NCBI GenBank assembly: GCA_021234155.1
Contig: JAJEKV010000343.1
Span: 126,001-190,000, forward strand
Reading direction: 5' to 3'
Source: Isoetes taiwanensis
Lineage: Eukaryota > Streptophyta > Lycopodiopsida > Isoetales > Isoetaceae
Length of the DNA stretch: 64,000 bases
The notes beneath the pieces were generated by a model. That model was not told the DNA's origin, did not search any database, and was given only the letters and a program-made list of their open reading frames with translations. The position numbers and the translations under genes are program-made. Each line of letters begins with the position of its first letter. Within the stretch, counting starts at the first letter, position 1. Of the stretch, positions 45,426-56,953 are shown one piece after another.

Positions 45426-45439
45426 GGTTATGGGCCCAC
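45426..45439 (+). other. half-tRNA primer site of the copia element
   Basis: GGTTATGGGCCCAC is complementary to the anticodon arm of initiator Met tRNA and not to the tRNA 3' end. This type of primer site, using a cleaved tRNA fragment, is known from Drosophila copia and relatives. Confidence 0.75.
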
Positions 45440-45518
45440 ACCGCAATTGATCTACTCGCATTAACTCTCTATCCTTAAGATTCCTTGCGTTCTTAAATTG
45501 CTTTTAATTGCTCATACG

Positions 45519-45819
45519 ATGGAAAATTCCAGCACCCTCACTGCTTTTGAATCGAAAATGATCCCACGCTTCACCGGAAAGAATTTTATGTTATGGAAGT
45601 GGCGCATCCAGATGATCCTGGAGGACAAGGGACTCTGGGGAACTATCAACCCAGGGAGGCACCGGAATGAGGTCACATTTGCTGCATCTATTGCTGATGA
45701 AGATGCTGCACCTGAAGATGCAACCATTGAGGTTGTCCTGAATGAGTCAGCCGCCGATTTTGCTGAAAAGGATCGGAAGGCTAGACTGGTGATTTGCTCA
45801 AGCTTGGATGATTCCCCAA
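45519..45819 (+). pseudogene. copia gag, N-terminal fragment
   Basis: The frame from 45519 starts MENSSTLTAFESKMI and continues PRFTGKNFMLWKWRIQMIL then EDKGLWGTINP. This is the opening of plant Ty1/copia gag, where a WKW-x-I-x-MILEDKGLW block is standard. It runs clean for 100 codons to RLVICSSLDDSPT and is then cut at 45820 by the left TIR of transposon copy B. It lies 80 bp after the primer site, as expected. Confidence 0.8.
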
Positions 45820-45848
45820 CCATCATTCAATTAAATTGGGTTTATGTC
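45820..45848 (+). repeat. left TIR of transposon copy B
   Basis: It starts CCATCATTCAATTAAATT and differs from copy A only at one base (T for A in GGG-x-TTATGTC). Confidence 0.8.
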
Positions 45849-46046
45849 TTAATTTTGGGACAAATTTCATATTGCATGTTTTTAGTAGCATATTCAAATT
45901 CACACATTTCACCTCAAAATTATGAAAACGTAATATCATGTTATTTACAAAATAGTCAATATTTCACAATATAGCACCATATCATAAAAACGTGATAACA
46001 AAAATTTACATAGTTATTCAACTTTCTTCAAGCACCCCCAATGATA

Positions 46047-49010
46047 TCATAGCCTTCTTCCCGACATCCCCGAGGTATTGTAATTCTCGCATTTCTCTTT
46101 CGGAATAGTGTTTGGAGTCCATGAGTACAAAACACTTTCATAGTCTAGCCAAAGATCGGGATCACTTTGATTTCTCCTCCATCTCTTTGTCCAACAATCC
46201 GAGTACCTTTCTTTATCCGACACGTTGGTCAACCGATGCTTTGGACACCACCATTCCACCCGCACATGGTTGAAGTTAATATTACCTTCTTCTTTGCAAA
46301 TATCGAGATAGTGAACCCCAACCACCATTGGATATGTATCTAAATCTGATGGCTTTACTACCACAAATTGGTGGCATTCCAAGTCGGTGGAAGGTTCATA
46401 AGCATCCATGCCTAGAAACTTTGGCCTATTGTTCTTAGGACCAACATAGTGTTTGTGAAGGAGGAGGAGCATATTGTTTGAATGCGAATGCTACTACAGT
46501 GTCATCAAAATCCTCGACACCGCTAAGGTCTTCCACCTAGTCTTAGGCAACCACCCTTCTTTCAATTCATCCGAGGATGTGTCTATCTCCCCAACGGGTT
46601 AATCACCTTCTTCCAAGTAAGCCACCAAGGCACGGTTTGGTGTCATCTGGATTGGTTTGCCAATGCTTTATATAGTCTTGGATTCCTTCCTTAGTCAATC
46701 CCAATTGCTTCACTTCTTGAGAGGGTTTTAAAGCTTTTGGTTGACCTAGAGGTATCATAGACTTGCCATTCTCATCTCTACGCCCATATTTCCTCCCTCC
46801 TCTCCACTCATCCTCTCGAAGGTCTCATCTTCCATTGGAAGATTGGAATCCCATCTCTCACCCAAAAAGTGAACTGCAGAGGCCCTGGAATGACCTTCAA
46901 GATCCAATGTATAACCATCCACAAAGCTCTTCCAATTGGGCACTTCTTCTATGAGAGAAGCTATAGGGTTTGGAGTAGTGCATTCATGCAAGATTTCCAT
47001 TAGCCTAGGAAAGTTGGTCACCGTTTCTTTGCTTCAAGATACAACTATATTTGCCAAATAATGCATCCACATCCTCATGGGTATGCCCGGGCATAAGAAA
47101 CCCTAAATTAACTCTTTCAAATATCCCCACAATTGTTAAGTAGGATAGGAAAGAAAAACATCCACTGTTCTTATTTTGGCCAGCACAATTATCAAGTTGC
47201 AAGAGAAACCTTTGGGTAGATCTTGAGGTTTAGCACGTGAAGTTGAAGCTCCAACATGTTCATTAGACCCATGCTTCCTAAACCTTGCCTTGCTGAACTT
47301 TTCAATATTGTTAGGGTTTCCATCTAACAATGCTCTATGTAGTGCCCGGCTAGTTGTGAAGGTCCCGGAGGTGACCATTATATCCATTTTCATAGTTTCT
47401 CAAACACCTCATGATACTCCCAATATGAAAATCTGGACCATCACTCCACAACTCCAAACTAAAATGGCCATAGTAGGTTTGATTTCGCCCATGCAAGATT
47501 GCCCCAGTCATTGAGATCTGTCAAAGGGTATGATCTTCCACATGACTTTGGTATGTACTTGAATTGTGGAAGACAAGTCTTTGCTGGTCCATCTTGTCAT
47601 GTATAATACATAAATAGTTATTGGGTTCCAATGCAGATAAAGTCCTCCACATCCAATAACATGATCTACATGATAGTTGGTCATCATATGGTCCTTCATA
47701 TGCTCCCTTATCCTAGCCCTTTGACTAGGTTGCACAGTCTTATCAAGAGTCTCCTTCAACTTAGCACATAAATTGCACTTTGCAAAGTTGTTTGAAGTTG
47801 CTATGGTGACATGATTGAAATGCTTCTTCCATAACCTACTAAAGCTAGGTTGGGATATTGGAAGAATTCCCAATTCTCAAGTAGGGAATTCACTTCTTCC
47901 AAAATACTCTTTTGAGTACAATGTGATGGCAACCTTTTCTCAACAACCGCTGCTCTTCCCTTTTTCATCCCTTCGCTTTTTGTGTGGCATAGACTCTGCA
48001 TTGAAATCAATATATTTTTCAAATATCTCCCCGGCAGCTGGGGTCCTAGCTGTTGGTCTCAACAAACCATTATTTCCATGTAAAGCAATCTCATTTCCCC
48101 TCTCTTTTTTTTTTGCCAATTATGCCATGAAGAAGTTGGAATTGCATGGATACTCGCCATGCTTTTGCACATATCCATTTGCCTAGCAAAGGGTATCTTT
48201 TCTGTTTGGGTTTCTTTCATCTTGAAGTGCATGCTCAAGATTGTGTACATGTAGGTCCTCCTCTCATCAACGTACTCTTGAAAAGTGGCTCTTGCTTCCA
48301 CCAATTGTTCTATTGTGAAGAATTGCATACAATCACTCCAACAACAACTGAGCCCCTAACCTTCACCATTGTCTCACGTTTGGTGTCACTAATCAACTTG
48401 GCTCTTTTTGCTAGGATAATGTCCGCAACCGATACTTCTCCCTTTTGCCTAGGTTTAGAGTTCCAACCGCCAATGGATCAATATCAAGACAATCATTGTC
48501 CCCAACAACCTCACGGGCTCTGGAAAAATATAATCCTCCACAAATTGAACACTACTTATAGGCCATGCCATGATGCAAGGAACCTCCAATTGCTTGACAC
48601 AACCAAAACATTCCTTGTCACCCAAACCTTTACCTTTCAGGTTGTCTTTCAACATCGAAAATTGCAATACCAATATTGTCTTCCCCTAGCCTTTCATCAT
48701 TAACAAGCTTGACCGGGATCTCGCTAGCACAATGACTCCTTGGCCTACTATTTCCTTGTTGCACTTGTGCATGATTCTCACCTTCTTGTTCCTCCATTGC
48801 ACCCTACTATAGAGGACTAATTGTTTTTCTTCAACATTCTTGCTAGGAGTTGGTTTTTCATTGATATTGCTCTTTTCACCATCTTGAGTTGGAGGGGCAC
48901 CATTGACCTAGGCAAATTGCACCCTTTTAGTCAATGAGTAAGAAAAAAATTATTACACCATAAGATAAAAAGTACGTACATTTATGGAATATGTAGAGGT
49001 AAATCAAATT
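46047..49010 (-). pseudogene. DUF7869-like putative transposase, copy 2
   Basis: Minus-strand frames match copy 1 closely and in order: a block with VAWP and a GELHAS-like region (48600), FTIEQLVEARATFQEY (48320), KRLPSHCTQKSILEEVN (47940), MQLDNCAGQNKNSGCF and MPGHTHEDVDALFGKYS (47202-47005, in one frame), EEVPNWKSFVDGYTLDLEG (46950) and a C-terminal block at 46472-46047 (HKHYVGPKNNRPKFLGMDAY). Here the LDNC and HTHEDVD motifs read in a single open frame, better kept than in copy 1. Frameshifts remain elsewhere, so it is broken as read. The exon start GTCAATGG after CCTAG near 48912 matches copy 1. Confidence 0.65.
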
Positions 49011-49300
49011 TTTTAAAAGCAAGAAATTCCTTGGAAATAGGTTTAATATAATAATAACAATAATGCAAAAACTAAAATCATTTAAAACAAGAATTTTCAT
49101 GGCAACAACAAGGAAATGACATTTATATAAATATATCCAAATTTTAATTATCGAAAAATTTGGATATATGATTATGAAAAAGACATATAACTAATAGACG
49201 GAGAATTTATTATCCATAATAATATACCCTAGACTAGATAATATAGTCATGGAATTTCAGATGCCTTTGGCGTGTTATTTGAGGCAATAAATTATTCACG
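49011..49300. other. AT-rich spacer
   Basis: I see no gene here. The end of this stretch (from 49198) begins a segment that is repeated at 50432-50610. Confidence 0.4.
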
Positions 49301-49314
49301 CTAAGAGCTAATTA

Positions 49315-49325
49315 ACCCTATATAA
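49315..49325 (+). promoter_or_regulatory. TATA box, first copy of a duplicated promoter
   Basis: CCCTATATAAACCG lies 60 bp above the ATG at 49381. The surrounding sequence (TTATTCACGC upstream, TTCACGCCTCAAG downstream) recurs at 50535-50600. Confidence 0.5.
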
Positions 49326-49380
49326 ACCGTTCACGCCTCAAGACCTCCATTCTCGTCCCAATTTTTTTTTCTCGCCCGCC

Positions 49381-49975
49381 ATGAAGCTGTTCACCCTTGA
49401 AGCCGACCTTCATGAAGAACCCGAGGTCTCCTCAAAGAGGCGCCGGGTTGAAGAACCCTCAATTCCCCCCCCATTGATTTTTTTTCCCAATTCTCCTCCT
49501 CGATTCGATTCGGAGGATGATTCTGATTCGTTATGGAAGAGGAGGGAGTTGAGCTCCTCCTCGATTCCTCCTGACTCAAGAGGGAGGAAGAAGAGGAGGA
49601 AGAGGAGGAGTTGGAGGAAGAGGGAGGAGATGTCCTCCCAAGAGCATGAACCGCTCTGCTTCAGGGGTTGGCTTGACCCCTAAAACGAGAATGAAATCTC
49701 GGAGGAGGAGGAGGGAGGAGGAGGAGGAGGAGGAGGAGGGAGGAGGAGGAAGAAGGTCGACAACCCACCGATTTTTGGAGTGGTTAAGAGATGAACCAGG
49801 TTTGCATGTGATTTCTTTTTTGTTTTTGTTTTTGCACCTTTCTTTCTTTTCTAACACCTTTCTTTCTTCTTTTTTGCAGCGTGGAAGAAGAGTGATGGAG
49901 ATCCGGGCGGCCCATTTTTGTTTCCATTCTTACGAAGTTTTGGACACGCCCCGCATTTTTTTTCTCAGAATTGTG
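49381..49975 (+). CDS. small spliced ORF with Glu/Arg repeats, unknown
   Basis: The first frame starts MKLFTLEADLHEEPEVSSKRR and continues with acidic and Ser-rich parts for 100 codons. A second frame (49646-49799) encodes a long Glu/Arg run from a GAG repeat. A plausible intron, 49800-49879, runs from CCAG-GTTTGC to TTTTTTGCAG. The 5' side has a TATA box. The protein is low in complexity and I do not recognise it. It may be the first exon of a third, partial copy of the ParB-like gene, because its promoter is shared with that gene. Whether it is expressed is unknown. Confidence 0.35.
49695..49760 (+). repeat. GAG microsatellite
   Basis: This is a nearly uninterrupted GGA/GAG run of about 65 bp. 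Confidence 0.8.
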
Positions 49976-50569
49976 TGAAAAGCCTTCGCAACCGCCTAAG
50001 CCTTCGGGCATCTCAGACATACAACCTGTTTTTTAATGAAATCAAACAGTTTTCTTCATAAACTTTGTCTTCAAACAGTTTTCTTCAAACAGCTTTTTCA
50101 CAGACATAAATTTTTGGATAAAATCAAACCAGTATTCTCCAATTATTTTGGCTCCAAGTCTGTTTTTCTAAAATTTTGTCTCTCTAGAATTTTGTATCTC
50201 AAATTTTGTCTCAACAAAGTCTCGGGAACACTATAAATCAACCACATGAGAAATCTCCGATTCGTCCACAAGAACCATAGGAAATTTTCCTATACGACCT
50301 AAAACAATTCCCCAACCTTACAAGTCATTTTTTAGCCTTCATAATTTTGCCTTTAAAATCATTTTTAATGTAGCCTATATAAAATTTCTAAATTCTATTT
50401 TTTCAATGCAATAAATGGAATAAAATGTCATGGAGAATTTATTGCATGAAATGCAATATTCTCCATATATACCATATACATGTCATGTCTCAAGGAAGAC
50501 AAAAGACGCCAAAGCCACAAAGTTAATTCAAGCAATCAATTATTCACGCTTAACTTTTTTCTAATTGTG

Positions 50570-50578
50570 CCTATATAA
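50570..50578 (+). promoter_or_regulatory. TATA box of ParB-like gene, copy B
   Basis: GCCTATATAAATCC lies about 55 bp above the ATG at 50627, in the second copy of the duplicated promoter segment. Confidence 0.5.
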
Positions 50579-51169
50579 ATCCATTTTACGCCTCAAAGTT
50601 CCTACATTTTTTCTTCCTTCCTTCATAATGATTTGCGGTTTGCGCTTTCTGCCGTGTTTGGATCCGCCGTCCAAATCTTGGTGAGCAGATTTATATTCAT
50701 CAATGTTAGATGTTTGGTTTTCGGCAATTCCTAACTTACTAAAAGACTCCACTTTTGTTCTCAGAAAGCATCCGGTGAAAGGAGGAAATCGGAGACTCAG
50801 AATTAAAACCAAAAGCAGAGGACTAAGGTCCGCGAATCAAAAAAGCCTCGAATTAAAACCACAAGCATAGTCCTCCGTTCTTCAATCCTTCCAGCCCTTT
50901 AACTCAAGGTTAGTTTTCATTTAGTTTTAAGTTGCATCTCAATGGCAGGTTTAATCCAAGAAGACAAGCTTTTGCATTTGCTCGAGGCAGAGGAAGCGAG
51001 ATGATGTTTATGAAAACCGTAATAGTTTTTATAAACTTCATCCGCTTTTTTTTGTTTCGAGTAAATTCTTGAGTTTCTCATCCCGAATTAATCATGCTAT
51101 TGCATGCAAGTTTCTATTATGAATAAGTGTAGTAGAAAGCATTAGAAAAATCTGAAAGATAATATTTGA

Positions 51170-51480
51170 AACACGCTGAAAAGCGTGTTTTAGGGTAACC
51201 TTAGTTTTTCAACATGAATACACGCCGCCGGCATTCGCCAGGAGGGAGAAAAAAAAAACCCCGTATGCATAGATAAGTAAATAGATAAAGGCCGTGCAAT
51301 TATTTACACACCGGTTAATCGAATGCACGCCGAAGCGCAGTATAGTTTTTCCTATATAGCGCCATTTTTACACGCCGAAATGCAAACAATTGTATCCCTA
51401 CTTTCAACTTTTACGCTAAAAACGCCGCAGTCTCTTAGTTTCTAAGTTTATAAATAAAGAAATATAACACGCCAGCGTGA
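51170..51480. repeat. palindromes of the ACACGCC type, upstream intron of copy B
   Basis: Short palindromes and half sites built on ACACGC and GCGTGT occur at 51170-51190, 51220-51235, 51307-51320, 51368-51376 and 51467-51481. They take the place of the AAATCGCGCC sites of copy A at the same point in the gene. Confidence 0.5.
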
Positions 51481-52251
51481 ATACCGATAATTCGGGCCAC
51501 TTCCTATTGATAGATGCCGTTACATTAATCACCCGGCAGGACGAAGATGGATTGAATTACATTTGGGCCAAGAATCACAATGCCTCAGCCCAGTTGCTCC
51601 AATCTCCGGCCCGGTTGAACCGCTACCGAGCACCGTCGGCTGAGCACCGGGCCTTGCAACCCCGGAGTACTTGGATCAAGTAATGATGATGGCGCCAGAA
51701 ATGCGTAATGGCAATGATAGATCCGGGCTCGGGGCCCTTGCAACGCATCGGAGGCTCGCCTCTTATCTAATCACTTCGAGAATGCAAGACATGCATTGAT
51801 CGAGTGAATCTCGCGATCCGCCACCGAGATTCAAAATGAGGAGCCGCGTTTCTTAGTGGTTAGCCTCTATGCCCGGATGCCCCAACACGAACCACTACCA
51901 CAAAGCGTATAATGATGCAATGGAGATGGCTCAACCAATGGAACCACTACCGCAGCGCCATAATGATGCATTGGAGGTTCAACCAATGGAGCGAGAGGTG
52001 GAGCAGAGGAGGAGCAGAGGTGGAGGTGGAGCAAAGTGGGGTGGTGGAGCTAGAGCCCGGTGTTTTTGCCGGGGTTTTACTCCAGAAGAATTCACTATGC
52101 CCCGCGAATGGAAATGGGAGATCGATAGCCCAGCCTACTCAAAGACCGGGCTTGAAACAGTAGTCTGGGATTTTGTCTGGTTTATCCAGTTTATCCAGAT
52201 TATATACAATTGTAATCTTTTTCCAATGAATACAACAAATTTTGTCTACTT

Positions 52252-52509
52252 CTATATTTCTACAATGTAATACATGTTACATACCTTTTTTAAGCGGTTT
52301 CTTGGCCATGCAACAAATGTTCCAACACTTTCTCCAACCGTATCCCCACCGGGGTGTCCGCGAGGTAAAGCTTCATCCATAGCGCAGCAGTTAATCACTG
52401 TAACTCGGACATACTTATCCCCGAGCGGAATTCCATGACAAGCATAGTTGGATCGATGGAGTCGATCTTGCATAATCCTACTTTCCTTTTCTCGATTTGT
52501 AGTTAACAT
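52252..52509 (-). pseudogene. fragment resembling DUF8039 of plant CACTA-type elements
   Basis: The minus frame reads GIPLGDKYVRVTVINCC followed by GESVGTFVAWPRNRLKK. Plant transposon-associated DUF8039 domains have the same pattern: PLG, a Val-Arg-Val strand, then AVG-x-x-VAWP and a basic end. Only this domain is present, opposite to the ParB-like gene and apparently in one of its introns. It is likely a stray fragment of another element. Confidence 0.4.
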
Positions 52510-53424
52510 GAAACATTCATCTTCTATTAATCGCAGAAAAATTGCTATTCAGACACCTACTATTGGAAATTAATGTTCAAGCTATTGGAATGAGATGAGT
52601 ACCAGAATTCTGTAGCCATTCTTGAGAAGCTGATTTGAGTCTCTGAAGCTGATTTGAGAAGTCAAGGCGCTATGGAAACTCCGATGGGGAAAATTGAATT
52701 AGAAGAAAGATTAGGTTAACTACGCTTTTAGCGGGATAAATTTGGCGGGATTTTTAAAAACTTAATAAAAGAAGTCATGACGGGTCTTCGCCATTATTAT
52801 TTGTATGTGTCAAGAATATTTCAAACCGTGATTTTGTGTTTTCTTGAAATTCAAATTTCTATTTCTCGCATGTGTAGAAAAAGCTATTTCTTCGAAAGTT
52901 CGAAAGGCCAGATCCGAAATTAATCTTCCGACTGCTACTAGGCTTAATTCGAGATGTCTTCTAAAGCTTAATCGAGGTCGAGGCGGACGGGCAGAGGAAG
53001 TGGAAGAGGAATCTCTAAACCCGCTCTTCTCAAGTTTCAGAGGACGTTGATCAATACACGTAATACACGTAACCCTATTCAAGGTATTTAATTTGCCACG
53101 AATACACACCGTGTGGAGAGTATTATGCTTGCATGAATTTGAGATATTTCCTTTCACTTAATATGCTTTGCATGAGTTTGAGTTATTATGCTTTGCATGA
53201 ATTTTAAGTATTAACATCGCTTAATGCTCGATTGTCCGCTCAGAACATAATTTTGCTCGCTTTTTTATATATAGAATATAGCTGTTAGACAGCTTGGAGA
53301 TAGCAATGTTCAATGAGGTTAAATAGTGTGAAATATGGATTCATGAAGGGTATGTAGCTTAAAATGTGGATGCAAAATAATTTAGTTTCAAATTAACGAT
53401 AGCATGGTCAATAATAGGGAGATA

Positions 53425-53485
53425 CCAACACGCCAAGCATGATTTGTACTAATTTAGGTTTAAAATGCACGCCAAGCGTGATCTC
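53425..53485. repeat. palindromic sites before the second exon block of copy B
   Basis: ACACGCCAAGCATGATTT and GCACGCCAAGCGTGATC lie about 40 bp apart, just upstream of the exon block at 53500. Copy A has one site at the same relative place (37021-37042). Confidence 0.55.
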
Positions 53486-54661
53486 TTGTTTCAAAAGTAC
53501 TAAAAAGTGCTCATCTTCATTTGCGCGGCTCAAGAGGAAGAAAACCCCTACTAATTCGGGTTCTAATCCCCGCCAAGAAAGCAAGGGCGCAGACGACCCG
53601 CATGCGCACCATATGATCTCACCTTAGATGATGAAGGGCCGATTCTTATAGCAACCACTGACCCTGCCTGCCCTGAAGAGGAAATGGACGAGGGTGCCGA
53701 GTGGTACGTTGACCTTGCCAAGACAAATGGCAAGCTCGACTTAACTCTCTTCTCGAGGAAAAAGGAAGCAGACAAGATGGCCAAACAAGGGATCCTAATC
53801 TCTTGTGAGGAAGAGGATGACACCAACCGCAAATTGCTCTTGGAGATTACACGTAGCGTAAGAAAGATCTGCCAGACTTACTCACTGTAGAGCTACTGCA
53901 TACAAGGATACGTTCATGAAGACAGATGTGAACGGTGAGACATGTTTTAAGTATGGTTGGCCAACCAATGTAGCAGTTACGCCAATATCTATTTGCCAAG
54001 GGGTTACAGCTGTGCGTAGAGGCATGTTCACTAAACCGACACCAAGTCACTATTTGCAGCAAGCTAGGGGAATTAGTCAATTTGAAAGCTTCTAAAAGGG
54101 TCCTAGATCTAGGGAAGAATGTTCAACCCGCAGCTTGTCGAAGGCATGGAGGCTTTCGCTTTTGAGAATGAACAGACAGAGTGGCGCAGCCTAGAGGCCA
54201 TGAACAAGTCAATAAGTAGCAATGACCATTATCCATTGGGTCTTAAGGAAACTTTTGGCGATCCATGTGAAGTCCCTCATCCGTTCACCAAGCTCCATTT
54301 ATGTTAGCAGGAGATATGATCCAAAGACATGCCATGGAGATTGTTGAGCATGATTAGTAATCCAGGTCAAATGCCTATGCCGGATGTGCTACCTTTGGGA
54401 TATGATCTCGAACAAGCTCGGTTGTGTGGATCTAACGCCCAGAGCTATTATCAAGTGATGATATTAAATATGTCATCATCGACGGCAAGATTCCGTTGAG
54501 GCACAAAAAGGCCATCATCGCAAAAGTAACAAAACAGCCAAAAGTGTTCTACAATCACTATGCGATAGGAGGTGTCGATCTTGGATGCCAATACTTCACC
54601 CGCAGATTTGGTCGAGATTAGTGCAACTTTGAATGAAATGGGGAAGACATTTCTATACAAA

Positions 54662-54990
54662 AGGTAATCAACCTGGTTTCATAAATTGTATTCACGCCAA
54701 GCTTTCAAATCAAACCAATTCCACGCCAGGCGTGTTTTGAATCATCGAATTCACGCCAGCATGTTTTCAAGTCAACCAATTGATTTGAAAACACGCTGGT
54801 GCGGAATCGATTGATTTGAAAACACGCCGGCGCGGAATTGGTTTGATTTGAAAGCACGCCGGGCGGAATTGCATTAGTAACTTTATTCATTTCACGCCAG
54901 CGCGTGATTTTTCTCTTCATCAATTCTATTCAAATCGCCTCCTGTGTTTCTATTCTATGATATCGATTCAATGTCCGTACTATTGCAGTC
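54662..54990 (+). repeat. intron with a palindromic array that flips orientation (copy B)
   Basis: Seven sites lie at about 54690, 54722, 54751, 54788, 54820, 54855 and 54893, spaced 29 to 38 bp. The unit joins a palindrome (TTCACGCCAGCGTGTTTT type) to AAATCAAACCAATT. The order of palindrome and spacer is reversed after about 54778. The intron borders match those of copy A. Confidence 0.65.
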
Positions 54991-56953
54991 CATACGTTGA
55001 ACAACCGCGCCACGCCCGCCAACAAGGGTGGAATATGGTTGCCCATTGCCCACCGCATGTATGGTCAAAGTCCGAGGCATTCTGCTGCCGGAGCGGACTG
55101 CCGCAGACAATTATACGTGAGAAGAAGAAGACCGCAAGAAAATCAAAGGAAAAAGGTGGTGATGACATTGCAGATCCTTTTCCGAAAGCTCATCCAAACA
55201 GTCGACCAACAGCACTCGTGATAAGATTGTGTTTTGTAAGGAGGCAGATGGCTCAAGTGGAATGAATTCGGGACGCTTTATGCACAAGGGAAGCTGCCGA
55301 TACTATGGGTAGGGTGCCTCCCCGCTGATGTAAGCATCTTTGACTTGAATGTGACAGAGATGAGAAAGACTCGTGGGCTAGACGACGCCGAGACCATTTG
55401 GGTTTTAGACCCGCTGCTTAAAGAAGGAAGTCTTATACAAGAAGGGTGCTTTCACCAAGGATAGGATGTCCTTCGCTGAGTGCCGCACCATGTAAAGGAT
55501 GTACATGACAATGAAGTCATTTGTAGGAGCCGAAGTTACAAAGGCTATCTGGGGATGTGGCATTATCTGAAATTGGATTGTTGGACAAATACAAGGTCAA
55601 GAATGATGACATCAAGAAGTTTGTATTCTGGTCAAAGGACTTCCTAAAGAATTGGAAGGCTAAAAATACAAAAACATAAGGAGACTCTACCCCTAAGGTA
55701 ATCGGGCCGAGTTGAGAAGAAAAGTGGCCCTTGTGAAGAAGATTACCGAGAAGACTCCATAATCGCCCAAAGATTCAGTCCCATTGGGTACAAAGGTCTC
55801 TTTGCCGATTCAACTTCCGCCTTAAAAATATATCACTCTTTTGTGTTGGACAAAGAGGGGGGTGGGAGAGGAGATATGGGCATGAACCGTAAGGACTACA
55901 AAGCTTCTTTACCAACCAGATAGGATTGACAACCGAGAGGTCCTTCACTATTGTCATCGCTTGTCCTTCAGTGAGTCAGATGCATGCACTATCACTGCTC
56001 ATGATCCGAGTGCCTCAAAGTTATTAGGGAGGGATGCCTAATATATGATGTTAAGGATAATGAGTCGCGAACGTAATGTAAGATGGCACATGTGATCTTT
56101 ATTATGATATCCATGCCGCCGACGAGGAATATGATATTGCTAAGGCCAAGGGTGACAATAGCAGCTGCATGGGAATGTTTTCTTCTAGATGATCCGCATT
56201 TAAGAACTATATTCTTTCATACGGATCGTGATTAGTCGTAACGTGATGAGTCAAGAGGATGAGGATCGGACCCTCCTAAGTGGGGAAATCAAGGCACGAA
56301 GCTACAAACCAAGGAGAAGGGCCCCTTAAATAAAAAATGGATTTCCCCCGCCTATGGCTGCAAGCATTGCCGAGGCATTTGCTCCAATTGATACAACCCG
56401 CTTGGAGCTTCATGTTGAGGTTATATTGCCCGAGAGGCTCTTATGGGTGCAAGAAGATGTCATCGCTTTTGTGAGTGATGAGCAGGCCAAAGACTTTCTT
56501 GAACCATTCCTCATGCATGTACTTGCCAAGTCTCCTAAAGGCCCTTATGGCAACCTCGAAATCATCAAGCAATCAAAAGTCTCGTAGACTTGTCCAACCC
56601 GAAAGTGGACGCTGTTCTCGGAGAGGGAACTAGTAATGGCAGTACCGATAAGGAAAGCAAGAATGAACAAATAGTCGCTAAACCGGTTGCTCAAAGTACC
56701 GTGGATGGCTAACTTAGGGAATATCCTTGCCCACATTCGCGGGGTGATGCAAGCAACAATAGAGTAGATTCACAAAGTTAACAATGAAATAATTGATGTG
56801 GAAACCAAAATGAAGGCAACGTATACATGCTCTAGTGATGATCTGCTGTGTTTGCCAAATCAATAGTAAAATAATGTCGGGCCAGAAGGACGCAATTGGA
56901 ACTAATAGAAAATAACAATTCTAATCCAAAGAAGAAGACTAAGATTAGGGTGG

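Larger units (their letters stand above)
50627..56950 (+). pseudogene. multi-exon ParB-like gene of transposon copy B
   Basis: A short first exon (MICGLRFLPCLDPPSK) ends at a donor, CTTG-GTGAGC, near 50681. Later blocks match copy A: GHFLLIDAVTLI (51497), YDLTLDDEGPILIATTD and EWYVDLAKTNGKLDLTLFS (53612-53887), and a DGQH-like block at about 54475-54560, where the motif is slipped (IIDG, then DSVEAQKAIIAK). An intron follows, 54662-54990, donor ATACAAAAG-GTAATC and acceptor TACTATTGCAG. Then come EMRKTRGLDDAETIWVLDP (55350), EAFAPIDTTRLELHVEVILP (56370-56440) and FVSDEQAKDFLEPFLMHVL. The 3' part is cut by the LTR at 56954. Protein similarity between copies A and B looks moderate, lower than between the DUF7869-like copies. 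Confidence 0.5.

Noticed and set aside
49381-49680. A host nuclear gene
   Set aside because: The protein is low complexity, shares its promoter with the transposon gene and lies inside transposon copy B.
54685-54910. A satellite DNA array
   Set aside because: Only about seven units are present, they reverse direction, and they lie between matched splice borders.
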